The notes: generated by a model not told the origin, from the sequence alone. Shown: positions 27,367-36,555, counted from the first letter of the stretch. The stretch is 64,000 nt of DNA from Tessaracoccus palaemonis (GCF_019316905.1 NZ_CP079216.1:124001-188000); one strand, 5' to 3'. A program made the numbers and translations.

Positions 27367-29073
27367 TCAGGCGTCCTGGGAGTTCGACGAGATGCCGGGG
27401 CGACCTTCGTGGATGATCTTGCCAGGGTTCAGGTGGTGGCCCGGGTCGACGCCGTCGAACAGCTTGCGCTGGATGAACACTCCCGCGGGGGAGATGTCCT
27501 GGTCCATCCAGGGGCTGTGCTCCTCGCCGACGCCGTGGTGGTGCGACACCGTGCCGTGGTTGTCCATGAACGACTGCTGGATCACGCGCTTGGCCACGTC
27601 GTACGTCGCCATCTGGTTCTCGCTGTCGTCGGCGATCGCGAACGTGAAGTACTGGCAGGCGCCCGAGTGGTACGAGTGCGACAGGTGGCAGAACACCACG
27701 CCCCGCACGCCGATCTCGTCCATCGCCTTCTGGAACCGCGCGACGGTGTTGGTGTGGATCTGCTCGGCGTAGGCCCACGGCGTCGTCGTCTCGGAGACGT
27801 CACAGATGAGGCCGCGGTCGAGCATGAAGTCCCGGATGTAGGGGGTGTCGTACTTCTTCTGGTCGTACAGCGTGCCCGGCCCCTTGCCGACGGAGATGCC
27901 GCCGTTGGCCTTGACGATCCTGCTGACCAGCCCCTTCTCGTAGCGGACGTGCGTCGGGCTGCCCTCAAAGCCGACGAAGCTCATCGCAATCTTCTCGAGG
28001 TCCCAGCCCTTTGCCTCCATGATCTTCTGGATGGCCTTGCTGGACAGCGACCCGATGCGCGACGATTTCTTGCCGTTGGCCATGATGTACTGCGTCTCGA
28101 CGGCGTCCGAGACCCGCGCCATCATCGGCGCCGCGTCGGAGGCCATGATCTGCTCGCAGGCCTTGAGCCCGTCCTCATAGGTGGCGAAGAAGTAGGACTG
28201 CAGCTCGCGGACCTCGGGGAGCCGGTGCACGTTGACCCACGCCGACGTGATGACGCCGAGGCGACCCTCGGAGCCGAGCACCATCTCGCGGACGCTCGGG
28301 CCGGACGACGACGACGGCAGCGGCCGCAGCGACAGCACCTGGCCGGGCATGACCATGGTCAGGCCGCGGACGATGTCGGCGATGTCGCCGTACTTGTCGG
28401 ACTGCATGCCGGATGAGCGGGTGGCGATCCAGCCGCCGAGCGTCGACCAGACGAAGGAGTCCGGGTGATGCCCCAGCGTCCAGCCCTGCGAGTTGAGCTG
28501 GTCCTCCATGTCGGGGCCGAACACGCCGGCCTGGATGTGCGCGAGTCCTGAGGTCTCGTCGATCTCCAGCACGCGGCTCAGCCGGCCGAGGTTCACGGAG
28601 ACCACCTGGCGGGTCTCGCCGGGCTCCGCCTCCAGTGCCGCGACGATGTTGGAGCCGCCGCCGAAGGGGATCAGCACGCCATCGGCCGCGACGACCGCGT
28701 CGACGAGCCTCTCCACTTCGGCCTGCGAGCCCGGGTACAGCACGACGTCAGGCAGGCGGCCGAGCTGACCGGCGCGCACGCGCATCAGGTCGCGCACGCC
28801 CTTGCCGAACGCGTGCACGACGCGGGTCTCGTCGTCGGTCTGGACGAACTTCTCGCCGAGGATGGCCACCAGTTCACCGCGCAGCGCCTCGCCCAGCTGC
28901 GACGCGGGCACCTCAAGGTCGTCGAAGCGCGGGCTCGGGGGGACAGCGGCCGTGATGTCGACGCCGACCATCTTCTTCACGAACGGCGCGAACTTCGGCT
29001 TGTCGTGGTGGCTGTAGGACTTCCCGTCCTCGCCCCAACCCCACCACTTCTGCTGCTTGACGCCCTCGATCAT
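27367..29073 (-). CDS. FAD-linked alkyl-dihydroxyacetone-phosphate synthase family protein
   Basis: This 568-residue protein has a PCMH-type FAD-binding domain. It shows VVLYPGSQAEVERLVDA and IPFGGGSNIVAALEA at about 110-145, and GHHPDSFVWSTLGGWIATRSSGMQSDKYGDI at about 205-235. It ends with the AGPS-specific tail containing SHHHGVG near residue 508 and LDPG-like GVDPGHHLNPGKII. Alkyl-DHAP synthase swaps the acyl chain of acyl-DHAP for a fatty alcohol, making the ether bond of ether lipids. The three histidines and the tail distinguish it from glycolate or lactate oxidases. It overlaps the PlsC-like gene by ATGA and ends the SDR-PlsC-AGPS operon. Confidence 0.88.
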   Translation of the reverse strand: MIEGVKQQKWWGWGEDGKSYSHHDKPKFAPFVKKMVGVDITAAVPPSPRFDDLEVPASQLGEALRGELVAILGEKFVQTDDETRVVHAFGKGVRDLMRVRAGQLGRLPDVVLYPGSQAEVERLVDAVVAADGVLIPFGGGSNIVAALEAEPGETRQVVSVNLGRLSRVLEIDETSGLAHIQAGVFGPDMEDQLNSQGWTLGHHPDSFVWSTLGGWIATRSSGMQSDKYGDIADIVRGLTMVMPGQVLSLRPLPSSSSGPSVREMVLGSEGRLGVITSAWVNVHRLPEVRELQSYFFATYEDGLKACEQIMASDAAPMMARVSDAVETQYIMANGKKSSRIGSLSSKAIQKIMEAKGWDLEKIAMSFVGFEGSPTHVRYEKGLVSRIVKANGGISVGKGPGTLYDQKKYDTPYIRDFMLDRGLICDVSETTTPWAYAEQIHTNTVARFQKAMDEIGVRGVVFCHLSHSYHSGACQYFTFAIADDSENQMATYDVAKRVIQQSFMDNHGTVSHHHGVGEEHSPWMDQDISPAGVFIQRKLFDGVDPGHHLNPGKIIHEGRPGISSNSQDA

Positions 29074-29870
29074 CGACCCTCCTGCTTGTCGGCCTGCTCC
29101 TTGGCGTCCTCGACCAAGGTGGCGATCTCGCTCTTGCCTGCCTTCTCCAGTGCATCGGCCCGCGCGAATTCCGCCAGGGTCTTCTTACCGTAAGCGCGGG
29201 CCGTCGTGTCGTGAAGTTCCAGAACCTGGCGTCGCATCCGCTCGTTGAACTCGTGTGCGATCTCGCCCGGGTACGGATACATCGGCCGTCCGAACACGAC
29301 GTGCACCTCAGGTCGGCCCTTGGGGAGGTGCTTCTGCTTCGACGGCCAGGCGGCGTAGGCGCCCACCAGGGCGACCGGTACCGCTGGGACGCCGCGCGAG
29401 ATGCACAGGGAGGCGACGCCAGGGATGAACGGCCCCATCGCACCCGTGCGGGACCGGGTTCCCTCGGGGAACAGGAGGATCGGGACGCCGTCGCTGAGCA
29501 GCTGCGAGGCCATGCCGCGCTGGCCCTTGCCGCCCTTGCCCCGGTCGACGGCGAACGCGTTCATGAACAGGTTCATGCCGAGAGACTTGGCCCAGTTGCC
29601 GAAGAAGAAGTCCCCCGCCGCGCCCGTCGCAACGAACTTCGACAGCCTCCCCGGCATGGAGCACAGGATCAGCGGCGCGTCGAGGTGCGAGCTGTGGTTG
29701 CCGAACACGGCGAACGCGCCCTCGAGCCCGTCGAGGTTGTTCGCGCCGTGCACATGGATCTTCAGCAGCTTGACGAGGGCCGGCTTCAGCAGCAGCAGCT
29801 GCGCGGTCTGACGCGTGGTCGCCTGCAGCTTCGACTGGTACCGGGTGCTGGACTGGCTGTCCTCGGCCAA
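29070..29870 (-). CDS. PlsC-type glycerolipid acyltransferase
   Basis: This 266-residue protein has the acyltransferase motifs NHSSHLD (H59, D64) and LFPEGTRS (134-140), plus VPVALVGAYAAWP as motif IV. The first helical region at about 25-40 would sit on the membrane. In this operon it may acylate dihydroxyacetone phosphate or the sn-2 position of an alkyl-glycerol-phosphate; the sequence alone does not decide. The start is TTG 29870, one base after the SDR stop, so it is translationally coupled. It overlaps the AGPS gene by 4 bases. Confidence 0.88.
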   Translation of the reverse strand: MAEDSQSSTRYQSKLQATTRQTAQLLLLKPALVKLLKIHVHGANNLDGLEGAFAVFGNHSSHLDAPLILCSMPGRLSKFVATGAAGDFFFGNWAKSLGMNLFMNAFAVDRGKGGKGQRGMASQLLSDGVPILLFPEGTRSRTGAMGPFIPGVASLCISRGVPAVPVALVGAYAAWPSKQKHLPKGRPEVHVVFGRPMYPYPGEIAHEFNERMRRQVLELHDTTARAYGKKTLAEFARADALEKAGKSEIATLVEDAKEQADKQEGR

Positions 29871-29871
29871 C

Positions 29872-30648
29872 TCAGTGCTTCTTCCTCGATGCGGTCAGCA
29901 TCCGGGAGACCTGCCGGGTGATGGCCTTGGGGCCATGATCGCCGACGAACACGGACAGTCGCCACTTCCAGTCCGGGATGGACTCGATCTTGTTCCGCTC
30001 GGCGTCGGCGAGCGCCCGGTGGACGAGCTTCTTCGGGTCGATCCACACCACGCCGGGGAGCCTGGAGGAGTTGATTCCGGCCCGGGCGTGGAACTCGGTC
30101 TTCACCCAGCCGGGCAGCAGCCCTGTGACGTGCACCCCGGTGCCCTCGAGCTCCAGCGCCAGCGCCGTCGAGTACGTCCGTGCCCACGCCTTGATCGCCG
30201 AGTAGTTGCCCGTGTAGATGATCGACGACGACGACGCGACGTTGACGATGTGGCCGTGACCGCGGCCCCGCATGGCCCGGCCGGCCGCGCCGCCGAGGAT
30301 GAACACAGCGAGGCACATGACGTCGAACGCCTTGGCCTGCAGGTCGATCTCGTCGCGATCCAGCACGGTGGAATGGAGACCGAAGCCTGCATTGTTGATG
30401 AGCCACTCGACGGGCCGGGAGGGGTCCTCGAGCCGGTCGGCGACCTTCATCACGTCCGAGCGGACCGAGAGGTCGGCGGGCAGCGTCTCCACGTGCACTC
30501 CGTACTTCTCGCCGAGCTCGGCGGCGACGGCGTGCAGGCGCGCCTCGTCGCGGGCGACCAGGACGAGGTCGTTGCCCCGCTCGGCCAGCTCGCGCGCGAA
30601 CTCCAGCCCGATGCCCGACGTGCCACCCGTGATCAGCGCAGAAACCAT
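29872..30648 (-). CDS. Short-chain dehydrogenase/reductase
   Basis: This 258-residue classical SDR has TGGTSGIG (7-14), NNAG (85-88) and the catalytic Ser about 140, Y149 and K153 (YSAIK). It is first in an operon with a PlsC-type acyltransferase and an alkyl-DHAP synthase, so reduction of alkyl- or acyl-DHAP to the glycerol-3-phosphate form is its likely reaction, using NADPH (R33 after the second strand favours NADPH). A general SDR role cannot be excluded. The start ATG 30648 is leaderless, 7 bases after TACCGT. Confidence 0.85.
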   Translation of the reverse strand: MVSALITGGTSGIGLEFARELAERGNDLVLVARDEARLHAVAAELGEKYGVHVETLPADLSVRSDVMKVADRLEDPSRPVEWLINNAGFGLHSTVLDRDEIDLQAKAFDVMCLAVFILGGAAGRAMRGRGHGHIVNVASSSSIIYTGNYSAIKAWARTYSTALALELEGTGVHVTGLLPGWVKTEFHARAGINSSRLPGVVWIDPKKLVHRALADAERNKIESIPDWKWRLSVFVGDHGPKAITRQVSRMLTASRKKH

Positions 30649-30655
30649 AGGGCCT

Positions 30656-30661
30656 ACGGTA
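30656..30661 (-). promoter_or_regulatory. -10 box of the ether-lipid operon
   Basis: TACCGT on the minus strand, 7 bases before ATG 30648. It should drive the three-gene SDR-PlsC-AGPS operon. Confidence 0.5.
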
Positions 30662-30734
30662 CGCCACCGTCGACAACGAAGAGCAGCCGAGTCGTGCGCC
30701 GGCCTGAGCGCTGTTGGTGAGCCCACAAGCTCAG

Positions 30735-31192
30735 GAGCCGGATGTTGTGGGGATCGGCCAATGGCCGGATCGACAGCTGGAGATTCCCCACAATGCGGGT
30801 CGGGACGCAGTCACGCAATCGGACTCGCCGTCGGCCACCGCTCCCGAAAACCGTTCAGAGCCCGATTCTCCCTGGTCTGCTCCCGAGAACCGTTCAGTAC
30901 CCCGTCGCCCCTCCCCTCCAATGACCCCGTCGCGTCCGAATTTCGGGCACTGCCCGCTTCTCCCCGGTCCGACGACGAAAAGCGCACACGGCCTTGAGTC
31001 GGATCTCGCCCAGCCCGACGAGGGTCGCCACCCAGTGGGCGATTCTCGGCACGGGACCGGGGAGAATCGACCACTGAACGGTTTTCGCCGACGAGCCGGG
31101 TCAAAGCAGCGCCGCCCCCGTACACAAGGTGGCCTGAGCCGCAGCGCCCGCGCACTAGCGGCTCCGGACAGCCAAGGAGGGAATAGCGGCTC
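30735..31192. repeat. Intergenic repeat region, TTTTCG / GGGGAGAA hairpin family, and a direct repeat
   Basis: This gap of about 600 bases has no gene. From 30838 to 31095 it holds several copies, in both orientations, of CGAAAACCGTTCAG, GATTCTCCCTGGTC and their complements, as also seen at 35678-35820. Earlier, TTGTGGGGA and TCCCCACAA at about 30744-30793 form an inverted pair. Near 31155-31207 the unit TAGCGGCTCCGGACAGC occurs twice. Confidence 0.65.
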
Positions 31193-31202
31193 CGGACAGC
31201 AA

Positions 31203-31230
31203 AGGAGGGCGCCCGGCGGGGCGCCCTCCT
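31203..31230 (-). terminator. Intrinsic terminator of ackA
   Basis: On the minus strand AGGAGGGCGCCC pairs with GGGCGCCCTCCT, followed by TTTGCT, 14 bases after the ackA stop. Confidence 0.75.
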
Positions 31231-31243
31231 CAGTGGTGTCGCG

Positions 31244-32431
31244 TCAGCGGCCGATGACGCTCAGGGTCTCCTGGGCCATCGCCAGTTCCTCATTGGTCGG
31301 CACGACCAGGGTGCGGACCGTGGCGTCGGCGGCCGAGATGTCGCGCGGCTGCTTCGACCGGGCCCGGTTGGCGTCGTCATCGAGCTTCAGGCCGAAGTGG
31401 CTGAGGCGGTCGATCACGGCCTTGCGGACAGGGTCTGCGTTCTCCCCGACGCCTGCGGTGAACACCACCGCGTCGAGGCCGCCGAGAAGCGCGTAGTACG
31501 AGCCGATGTAGCTCACGAGCCGGTGGACGTAGACATCGAGCGCGAGGCGCGAGGCCTGGTCGCCGTTCTCCACGGCGGCCTCCACGTCCCGCATGTCGGT
31601 GTAGCCGCACAGGCCGGCCATGCCGGAGCGCTTGTTCAGCAGGTCGTCGACCTCGGCGATGGTCATACCGGCCGAGTTCACCAGGAACGCATGCAGGCCG
31701 GGGTCGACGTCGCCGGAGCGGGTACCCATCACGAGGCCCTGCAGCGGGGTCAGGCCCATGGAGGTGTCGATCGCGACGCCGCCGTCGACCGCGGAGATCG
31801 AGGCGCCGTTGCCGAGGTGACAGACGATCAGCTTCGTCTCCTCGATGGGGCGGCCCAGGCACTTCGCGGCTTGCTTGGACACGTAGCTGTGCGAGGTGCC
31901 GTGGAAGCCGTACTTGCGGATGCTGTAGCGGTCCGTGACCTCCCTGTCGACGGCGTAGGTGTACGCCTCCGCGGGCAGGGTGGAGAAGAATGCCGTGTCG
32001 AACACACCGACGTGCGGCACGTCCGGCAGCACCTCCTGCGCGGCGCGGATGCCCGCGATGCCGGGCGGGTTGTGCAGCGGCGCGAGGCCGGAGAGCTCGA
32101 CGAGCTTGTCGATGACCTCCTCGGTGATCAGCGTGGACTCGACGAACGTCGACCCGCCGTGCACGGTGCGGTGGCCGACGGCGACAACGTCGTCGAGGCT
32201 CGGTCCGTGGTCGCGGAACATCTGCACGACTGCAGCGACGGCCTCGACATGGTTCGCGAAGTGCGTCTCCTCGTGGTACTCGTTCTCGCCCACCTCGTGA
32301 TCGATGGTCGACGTCTCGAGTCCGATGCGCTGGACGATGCCGACGGCGCGGGGGCCGGGCTCGGCGGGGTCGAGCAACTGGTACTTGATGGACGACGATC
32401 CACAGTTGAGAAGGAGGATCGGCTGAGCCAT
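31244..32431 (-). CDS. ackA: Acetate kinase
   Basis: This 395-residue enzyme makes ATP and acetate from acetyl phosphate and ADP. It shows LLLNCGSSSIKYQL, VGHRTVHGG with the substrate arginine, FDTAFF, YGFHGTSHSYV, LIVCHLGNGASISAV, DTSMGLTPLQGLVMGTRSGDVDP and VFTAGVGEN, so all catalytic residues are present and length is normal. ATG 32431 was chosen as the start because the protein begins directly with the family N-terminus; AGGAAC lies upstream. It follows pta by 74 bases in the same direction, the usual order for acetate formation. Confidence 0.98.
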   Translation of the reverse strand: MAQPILLLNCGSSSIKYQLLDPAEPGPRAVGIVQRIGLETSTIDHEVGENEYHEETHFANHVEAVAAVVQMFRDHGPSLDDVVAVGHRTVHGGSTFVESTLITEEVIDKLVELSGLAPLHNPPGIAGIRAAQEVLPDVPHVGVFDTAFFSTLPAEAYTYAVDREVTDRYSIRKYGFHGTSHSYVSKQAAKCLGRPIEETKLIVCHLGNGASISAVDGGVAIDTSMGLTPLQGLVMGTRSGDVDPGLHAFLVNSAGMTIAEVDDLLNKRSGMAGLCGYTDMRDVEAAVENGDQASRLALDVYVHRLVSYIGSYYALLGGLDAVVFTAGVGENADPVRKAVIDRLSHFGLKLDDDANRARSKQPRDISAADATVRTLVVPTNEELAMAQETLSVIGR

Positions 32432-32505
32432 GGACTTGTTCCTGTTCGGTCGGGAGGTGGTGGTGTGCGCCCGCCGGGAGGCGTGCACATGCGCGTCGGG
32501 TGAGG

Positions 32506-34563
32506 TCACAGAGCCTGGGCCTGGATCGCGGTGATCGTGATCGTGGAGACGATGTCGTCCACGAGCGCGCCGCGCGAGAGGTCGTTGACAGGCTTGCGCA
32601 GCCCCTGCAGCATCGGGCCGACGGCGACGGCGCCGGAGGTACGCTGCACCGCCTTGTAGGTGTTGTTGCCGGTGTTCAGGTCCGGGAAGATGAACACCGT
32701 GGCGCGGCCGGCGACCTCGGATCCGGGCATCTTCTTCCGCGCGACGACCTCGTCGACCGCCGCGTCGAACTGAATCGGGCCCTCGACCTTGATCTGCGGG
32801 GCGCGCTCGCGCACCAGGCGCGTGGCCTCGCGGACCTTGTCGACGTCGGCGCCGAAGCCCGAGTCGCCGGTCGAGTAGGACAGCATCGCGACGCGCGGCT
32901 CAATGCCGAAGCTCTCCGCCGTCCTTGCCGAGGAGATGGCGATGTCGGCCAGCTGCTCCGCCGTCGGGTCGGGGTTGACGGCACAGTCGGCATAGACAAG
33001 GACGCGGTTGCTCATGCACATCAGGAACGAGCCGGACACGACGCTCACGCCGGGGGCGGTCTTGATGAACTCGAGGCTGGGGCGGATGGTGTTGGCCGTG
33101 GTGTTCACGGCGCCGGAGACCATGCCGTCGGCCATGCCGAGGTGGACCATCATGGTCCCGAAGTACGAGAGGTCCTTCAGCTTCTCGAGCGCCTGCTCGA
33201 TCGTGACTCCCTTGTGGGCGCGCAGCTTTGCGTACTCGCGGGCGAAGCCCTGCAACAGCTGCGGGTCCTCCGGGCTGATGACCTTCGCCTCGCTGAGGTT
33301 CAGACCGAGCTCGCTGGCGCGGGCGCTGATCCTGGCGGCGTCGCCCAGCAGGATGATCTCCGCGACGGACCGTTGCAGCGCGATGGCGGCGGCGGTAAGG
33401 ACGCGGTCGTCGGTGGACTCAGGCAGCACGATCCGCTGGCGGTTGGAGCGCGCCTTCTGCTGGATCTGGTACTCGAACATCGTGGGCGTGCGGATCTCGG
33501 TGCGCGGAAGGTCGATGGCGGCCAGCAGGGCCTCCTCGTCGACGAACTCCGAGAAGACGGCGCGGGAGACCTCGATCTTGCGGTCTGAACCGGTCGACGT
33601 GCCGTGCACGTTCTGGAGCGTGGTCGCGGTCGTGAAGGTGTCCATGGACGTGATGGCGATGGGCAGATCGACCAGCGACTCGCCGAAGAGCTTCGAGACG
33701 GACTCGGGGATGTCGAAGCCGCCGGTCAGGATCAGCGCGGCCAGCGGTCCGTACTGGGCCGACGAGTGGGCCATGACCAGGCCGGGGAGCAGGTCGAGTC
33801 GGTCGGCGGGCACGATGACCGTCGACTCCTTCTTCAGGCGCGTCAGCAGGTTCGGCAGCGTCATGCCGCCGATGAGCGTCGAGAGGGACTCGTGGTGCAG
33901 GAAATCCTCCTGGCCGAGCCACCGCGTGGCGCCGACGGCGGTGAACTGCTCACCCACCGAGGGCGCGGCGAGCACGTCGTTGTGCGGCCACACAGACACG
34001 ACGACGTCGCGGACCTTCTTGAGCGCGACGGCGGCCTCGTCGCGCTGCGCCGGGTCGGCGTGCGTCGCGACCATGGCGATGACGGTGTTGTAGGCGCTCT
34101 CGAGGGTCTCGATCGCGGCCTCGGCGAGGCGTTGGATCTGGCCGGCGCTGCGACCGTCGACGCGGCAGACGAAGAGGATGGGGGAGTTCAGGTTGGCCGC
34201 GATCGTCGCGTTGCGGGCCAGCTCGGACGAGGCCTCCAGGCTCTCGTAGTCCGAGCCGAGGATCACGACTGCGTCGCGGGACTCGGCCAGCGCGTTGTAC
34301 TTCGCCACGATGGTGTCGAGGGCCTGGTCCGGGTTCGCGGCCCAGTCGGCGTAGGAGACGCCGATCGCCGACTCGAGGCTCTGGGACAGAGCCTTGTGGG
34401 AGAGGAGGGCTTCGGTCACCGGGTCATGCTCGACCGAGGCCACCAGCGGACGGAAGACGCCCACGGACCGGACCTGGCGCGCGAACAGGTCGACGACGCC
34501 CAGCGCGATGGAGGACTTACCGACTTGCCGCTCCGATGAGGCAATGTACACACTCTTAGTCAC
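32506..34563 (-). CDS. pta: Phosphate acetyltransferase, long form
   Basis: This 685-residue protein has an N-terminal BioD-like P-loop domain (SVYIASSERQVGKSSIALGVVD), a central DRTGG domain (about 210-330) and a C-terminal PTA_PTB catalytic domain (about 365-685, RIVLPESTDDRVLTAA to the end). The catalytic half includes YADCAVNPDPTAEQLADIA and MLSYSTGDSGFGADVDKV. It converts acetyl-CoA and phosphate to acetyl phosphate, which ackA uses. The N-terminal domains regulate activity in the long enterobacterial type. Start GTG 34563 is leaderless, 6 bases after TATGGT. Confidence 0.97.
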   Translation of the reverse strand: MTKSVYIASSERQVGKSSIALGVVDLFARQVRSVGVFRPLVASVEHDPVTEALLSHKALSQSLESAIGVSYADWAANPDQALDTIVAKYNALAESRDAVVILGSDYESLEASSELARNATIAANLNSPILFVCRVDGRSAGQIQRLAEAAIETLESAYNTVIAMVATHADPAQRDEAAVALKKVRDVVVSVWPHNDVLAAPSVGEQFTAVGATRWLGQEDFLHHESLSTLIGGMTLPNLLTRLKKESTVIVPADRLDLLPGLVMAHSSAQYGPLAALILTGGFDIPESVSKLFGESLVDLPIAITSMDTFTTATTLQNVHGTSTGSDRKIEVSRAVFSEFVDEEALLAAIDLPRTEIRTPTMFEYQIQQKARSNRQRIVLPESTDDRVLTAAAIALQRSVAEIILLGDAARISARASELGLNLSEAKVISPEDPQLLQGFAREYAKLRAHKGVTIEQALEKLKDLSYFGTMMVHLGMADGMVSGAVNTTANTIRPSLEFIKTAPGVSVVSGSFLMCMSNRVLVYADCAVNPDPTAEQLADIAISSARTAESFGIEPRVAMLSYSTGDSGFGADVDKVREATRLVRERAPQIKVEGPIQFDAAVDEVVARKKMPGSEVAGRATVFIFPDLNTGNNTYKAVQRTSGAVAVGPMLQGLRKPVNDLSRGALVDDIVSTITITAIQAQAL

Positions 34564-34569
34564 GGAAGT

Positions 34570-34575
34570 ACCATA
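34570..34575 (-). promoter_or_regulatory. -10 box of pta-ackA
   Basis: TATGGT on the minus strand, 6 bases before GTG 34563. Confidence 0.55.
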
Positions 34576-34727
34576 CCGCGTCTGAATCTGGTGACCGTTC
34601 CGTCGATCGATTGCGGGATCCGGTTTCAGTAAGCAACACCGTCGGGGCGCGTCGGCGGTGGCCGGCGGGGTCGTTGCGCGGCGGGGGCCCAGGTCAGTCT
34701 TGGCAGTCGGTCCGAGTTCACCGACGC

Positions 34728-34850
34728 CACCCTTACCGACGGACGCCACCCTTGTTGACCGACGCCACCCCTCGTGACACACGCCACCGCCATGGCGGTG
34801 GCATCTGTCGAGAAGGGTGGCGCCTCTTGGAATGGGTGGCGCTTGGGCTC
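34728..34850. repeat. Palindromic intergenic repeat, ACGCCACCCTT family, copy 2
   Basis: Three GACGCCACCC units face AAGGGTGGCGCC units around a 20-bp perfect palindrome at 34783-34802 with core CCGCCATGGCGG, matching copy 1 at 14440-14570. The rest of the gap 34564-34946 shows nothing recognisable. Confidence 0.75.
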
Positions 34851-34946
34851 AGGGTGGCTGCGGGGTGGCTGCGGAGTAGGGGCGGTGGGTCAGTCGGCGC
34901 GTCTCACCGCCACGAGGGATCAGCTGGCTGGCTTCACCGCGTCGTG

Positions 34947-35495
34947 TCAGGCCGACAGCCTTTCCGCGATCGGCACCAGCGCGTCGAACAGCTGCCCCAG
35001 CTCGGCCGCGCGCCGCTCCGACGGGGCGACCGTCTCCCCGTCGAACTCGGTGAAGGTCGACATCGACACCTGATTGCGAATGTCGAACATGTTGAAGTTC
35101 GCCGCCACTTGGCGCCACTGTTCGACGGCCCGCACGCCGCTGGCCGCGCCGTAGGAGACGAACGCCATGGGCTTGCCGAACAGCTCGGGGCCGACGTGGT
35201 CGATGGCGTTCTTGAACGCGCCGGGGATGCCGTGGTTGTACTCGGCGGTGATGAACACGTAGCCGTCGCACGCGTCGAGCTCGTCGGAGAAGCGCTGCAC
35301 CCGCTCGTCGTCGTACGTCTTGTCCAGCGTCGCGGGCAGGGCAGCGTCGCTGAAGACGGGGAGGTCGAAGTCGATCAGGTCGATCAGCCGGTACTCGGCG
35401 TCGGTGCGGTCGGCGGTCACGCCGAGGATCCAGTCGGCGACCGACCCGCCCCTCCGGTGGTCACGGACGGAACCCAGCACGATGCCGATCTTCAT
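34947..35495 (-). CDS. NAD(P)H-dependent FMN reductase (SsuE/YieF-like)
   Basis: This 182-residue flavodoxin-fold protein starts MKIGIVLGSVRDHRRGG (phosphate-binding loop GSVR). It has FITAEYNHGIPGAFKNAIDH at about 100-120, the flavin/nicotinamide motif of the NADPH-dependent FMN reductase family, and VSYGAASGVRA. It reduces FMN, quinones or similar acceptors in the cytoplasm; the true substrate is unknown. ATG 35495 is chosen because the family N-terminus starts there and AAAGG precedes it. A TACCCT box is present about 40 bases upstream. Confidence 0.9.
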   Translation of the reverse strand: MKIGIVLGSVRDHRRGGSVADWILGVTADRTDAEYRLIDLIDFDLPVFSDAALPATLDKTYDDERVQRFSDELDACDGYVFITAEYNHGIPGAFKNAIDHVGPELFGKPMAFVSYGAASGVRAVEQWRQVAANFNMFDIRNQVSMSTFTEFDGETVAPSERRAAELGQLFDALVPIAERLSA

Positions 35496-35677
35496 GAGGC
35501 AGCCTTTCGACGACTGGCCCCAGGGTAGCCCTGTCCGTTCCGCGTACCTGAGACCTCTCACTCCGCCCTCCGGCACCGTCGTCGGCTGTCCCTTTGGCCG
35601 TCGGATGTCCGTCGGAGCCCCGCTGTCGCGTCGCGGCCCGCCGTCCCCCGATGGGCTTCGTCGCCGTCGCCGTTTCC

Positions 35678-35820
35678 CGAAAACCGATCAGTGCCCGCTT
35701 CTCCTCGAATGACCGGGGAGAAGCGACCACTGGTCGATTTTCGCGGTGGCGGCCGCCGGAGGCAGTGGGCGATTCTCGTCGTCGGACCGGGGAGAATCGC
35801 CCACTGGCCGATTTTCGGGG
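35678..35820. repeat. Two large hairpins, TTTTCG / GGGGAGAA repeat family
   Basis: Hairpin 1 (35678-35744) pairs CGAAAACCGATCAGTG with CACTGGTCGATTTTCG around GCTTCTCC/GGAGAAGC. Hairpin 2 (35761-35820) pairs GTGGGCGATTCTC with GAGAATCGCCCAC. The same words occur at 30838-31095. The gap 35496-35875 has no gene. Confidence 0.7.
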
Positions 35821-35875
35821 ATGGTCGGCGGAGAGAAGGGACCGGTTGGTTCGACGAGCCGACGACCCGGGTAGC

Positions 35876-36238
35876 TCAGTCGCCAGGTCGGGTGTAGCCG
35901 GCCTCCTTCAGATCCTCCGCCAGGTGGTTGACGATCAGGTCCTGCTCGTCGACCAGGCCCGAGCGGCTGGCGCTGCGGGCGACCAGGTTCGCGGAGACGG
36001 GAGCGGTCATCAGTTGCAGCACGATGATCAGCACGCACAGGCCCGCCGCCCACCAGGTGCGCAGGCTGAGCGCGATGCCGAGCGTGACGGCGATCAGGCC
36101 CAGCACCTGTGGCTTGGTGATGGCGTGCATTTCGCACAGCACGTCGGGGAACCGGACAAGGCCGATGGCGGCGCCGAGGCACAGCATGGCGCCGACCAGG
36201 ATGAACACGGCACCGATCAGGTCGAACAGGGCGCTCAT
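35876..36238 (-). CDS. mrpG: Mrp antiporter subunit G
   Basis: This 120-residue protein has three membrane helices (about 5-25, 40-60, 66-85). It shows the family pattern GLVRFPDVLCEMHAITKPQVLGL, where the F-P-D-x-x-x-x-x-H block is typical of MnhG/MrpG. It is the last gene of the six-gene mrp operon and is needed for assembly of the cation/proton antiporter complex. The start overlaps mrpF by 4 bases. Confidence 0.93.
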   Translation of the reverse strand: MSALFDLIGAVFILVGAMLCLGAAIGLVRFPDVLCEMHAITKPQVLGLIAVTLGIALSLRTWWAAGLCVLIIVLQLMTAPVSANLVARSASRSGLVDEQDLIVNHLAEDLKEAGYTRPGD

Positions 36239-36555
36239 CGTCGCACCGCCTCCTCCTTGCGCTTGGCCGTCATCTTCGAGCGCATCGCCATCCGGTCGCC
36301 CACCATCCGCGCGATCGACACCGCGCTCGTGAAGCCGAGCAGCGACAGCAGCACCAGCACCATCAGGTAGGTGGGCTGGTCGGTCCAGGCCGTCCAGAGC
36401 CCGAGGCCCGCGACGACGACGGCGACCATCAGGTCGGCCGCGACGGAGCGGTCGAGCTGCGACGGCCCCACTGCGATGCGGTTCACGCCGATCATCGCTG
36501 CGACGAGCAGCAGCGCCGCCGCGACGGACATGATGACGTCGGTTGCCACACTCAT
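36235..36555 (-). CDS. mrpF: Mrp antiporter subunit F
   Basis: This 106-residue protein has three membrane helices and the GPSQLDRSVAADLM motif of MnhF/MrpF (usually GP-x-x-x-DR-x-x-A-x-D). It is a small structural subunit of the Mrp complex. It overlaps mrpE and mrpG by 4 bases each. Confidence 0.93.
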   Translation of the reverse strand: MSVATDVIMSVAAALLLVAAMIGVNRIAVGPSQLDRSVAADLMVAVVVAGLGLWTAWTDQPTYLMVLVLLSLLGFTSAVSIARMVGDRMAMRSKMTAKRKEEAVRR

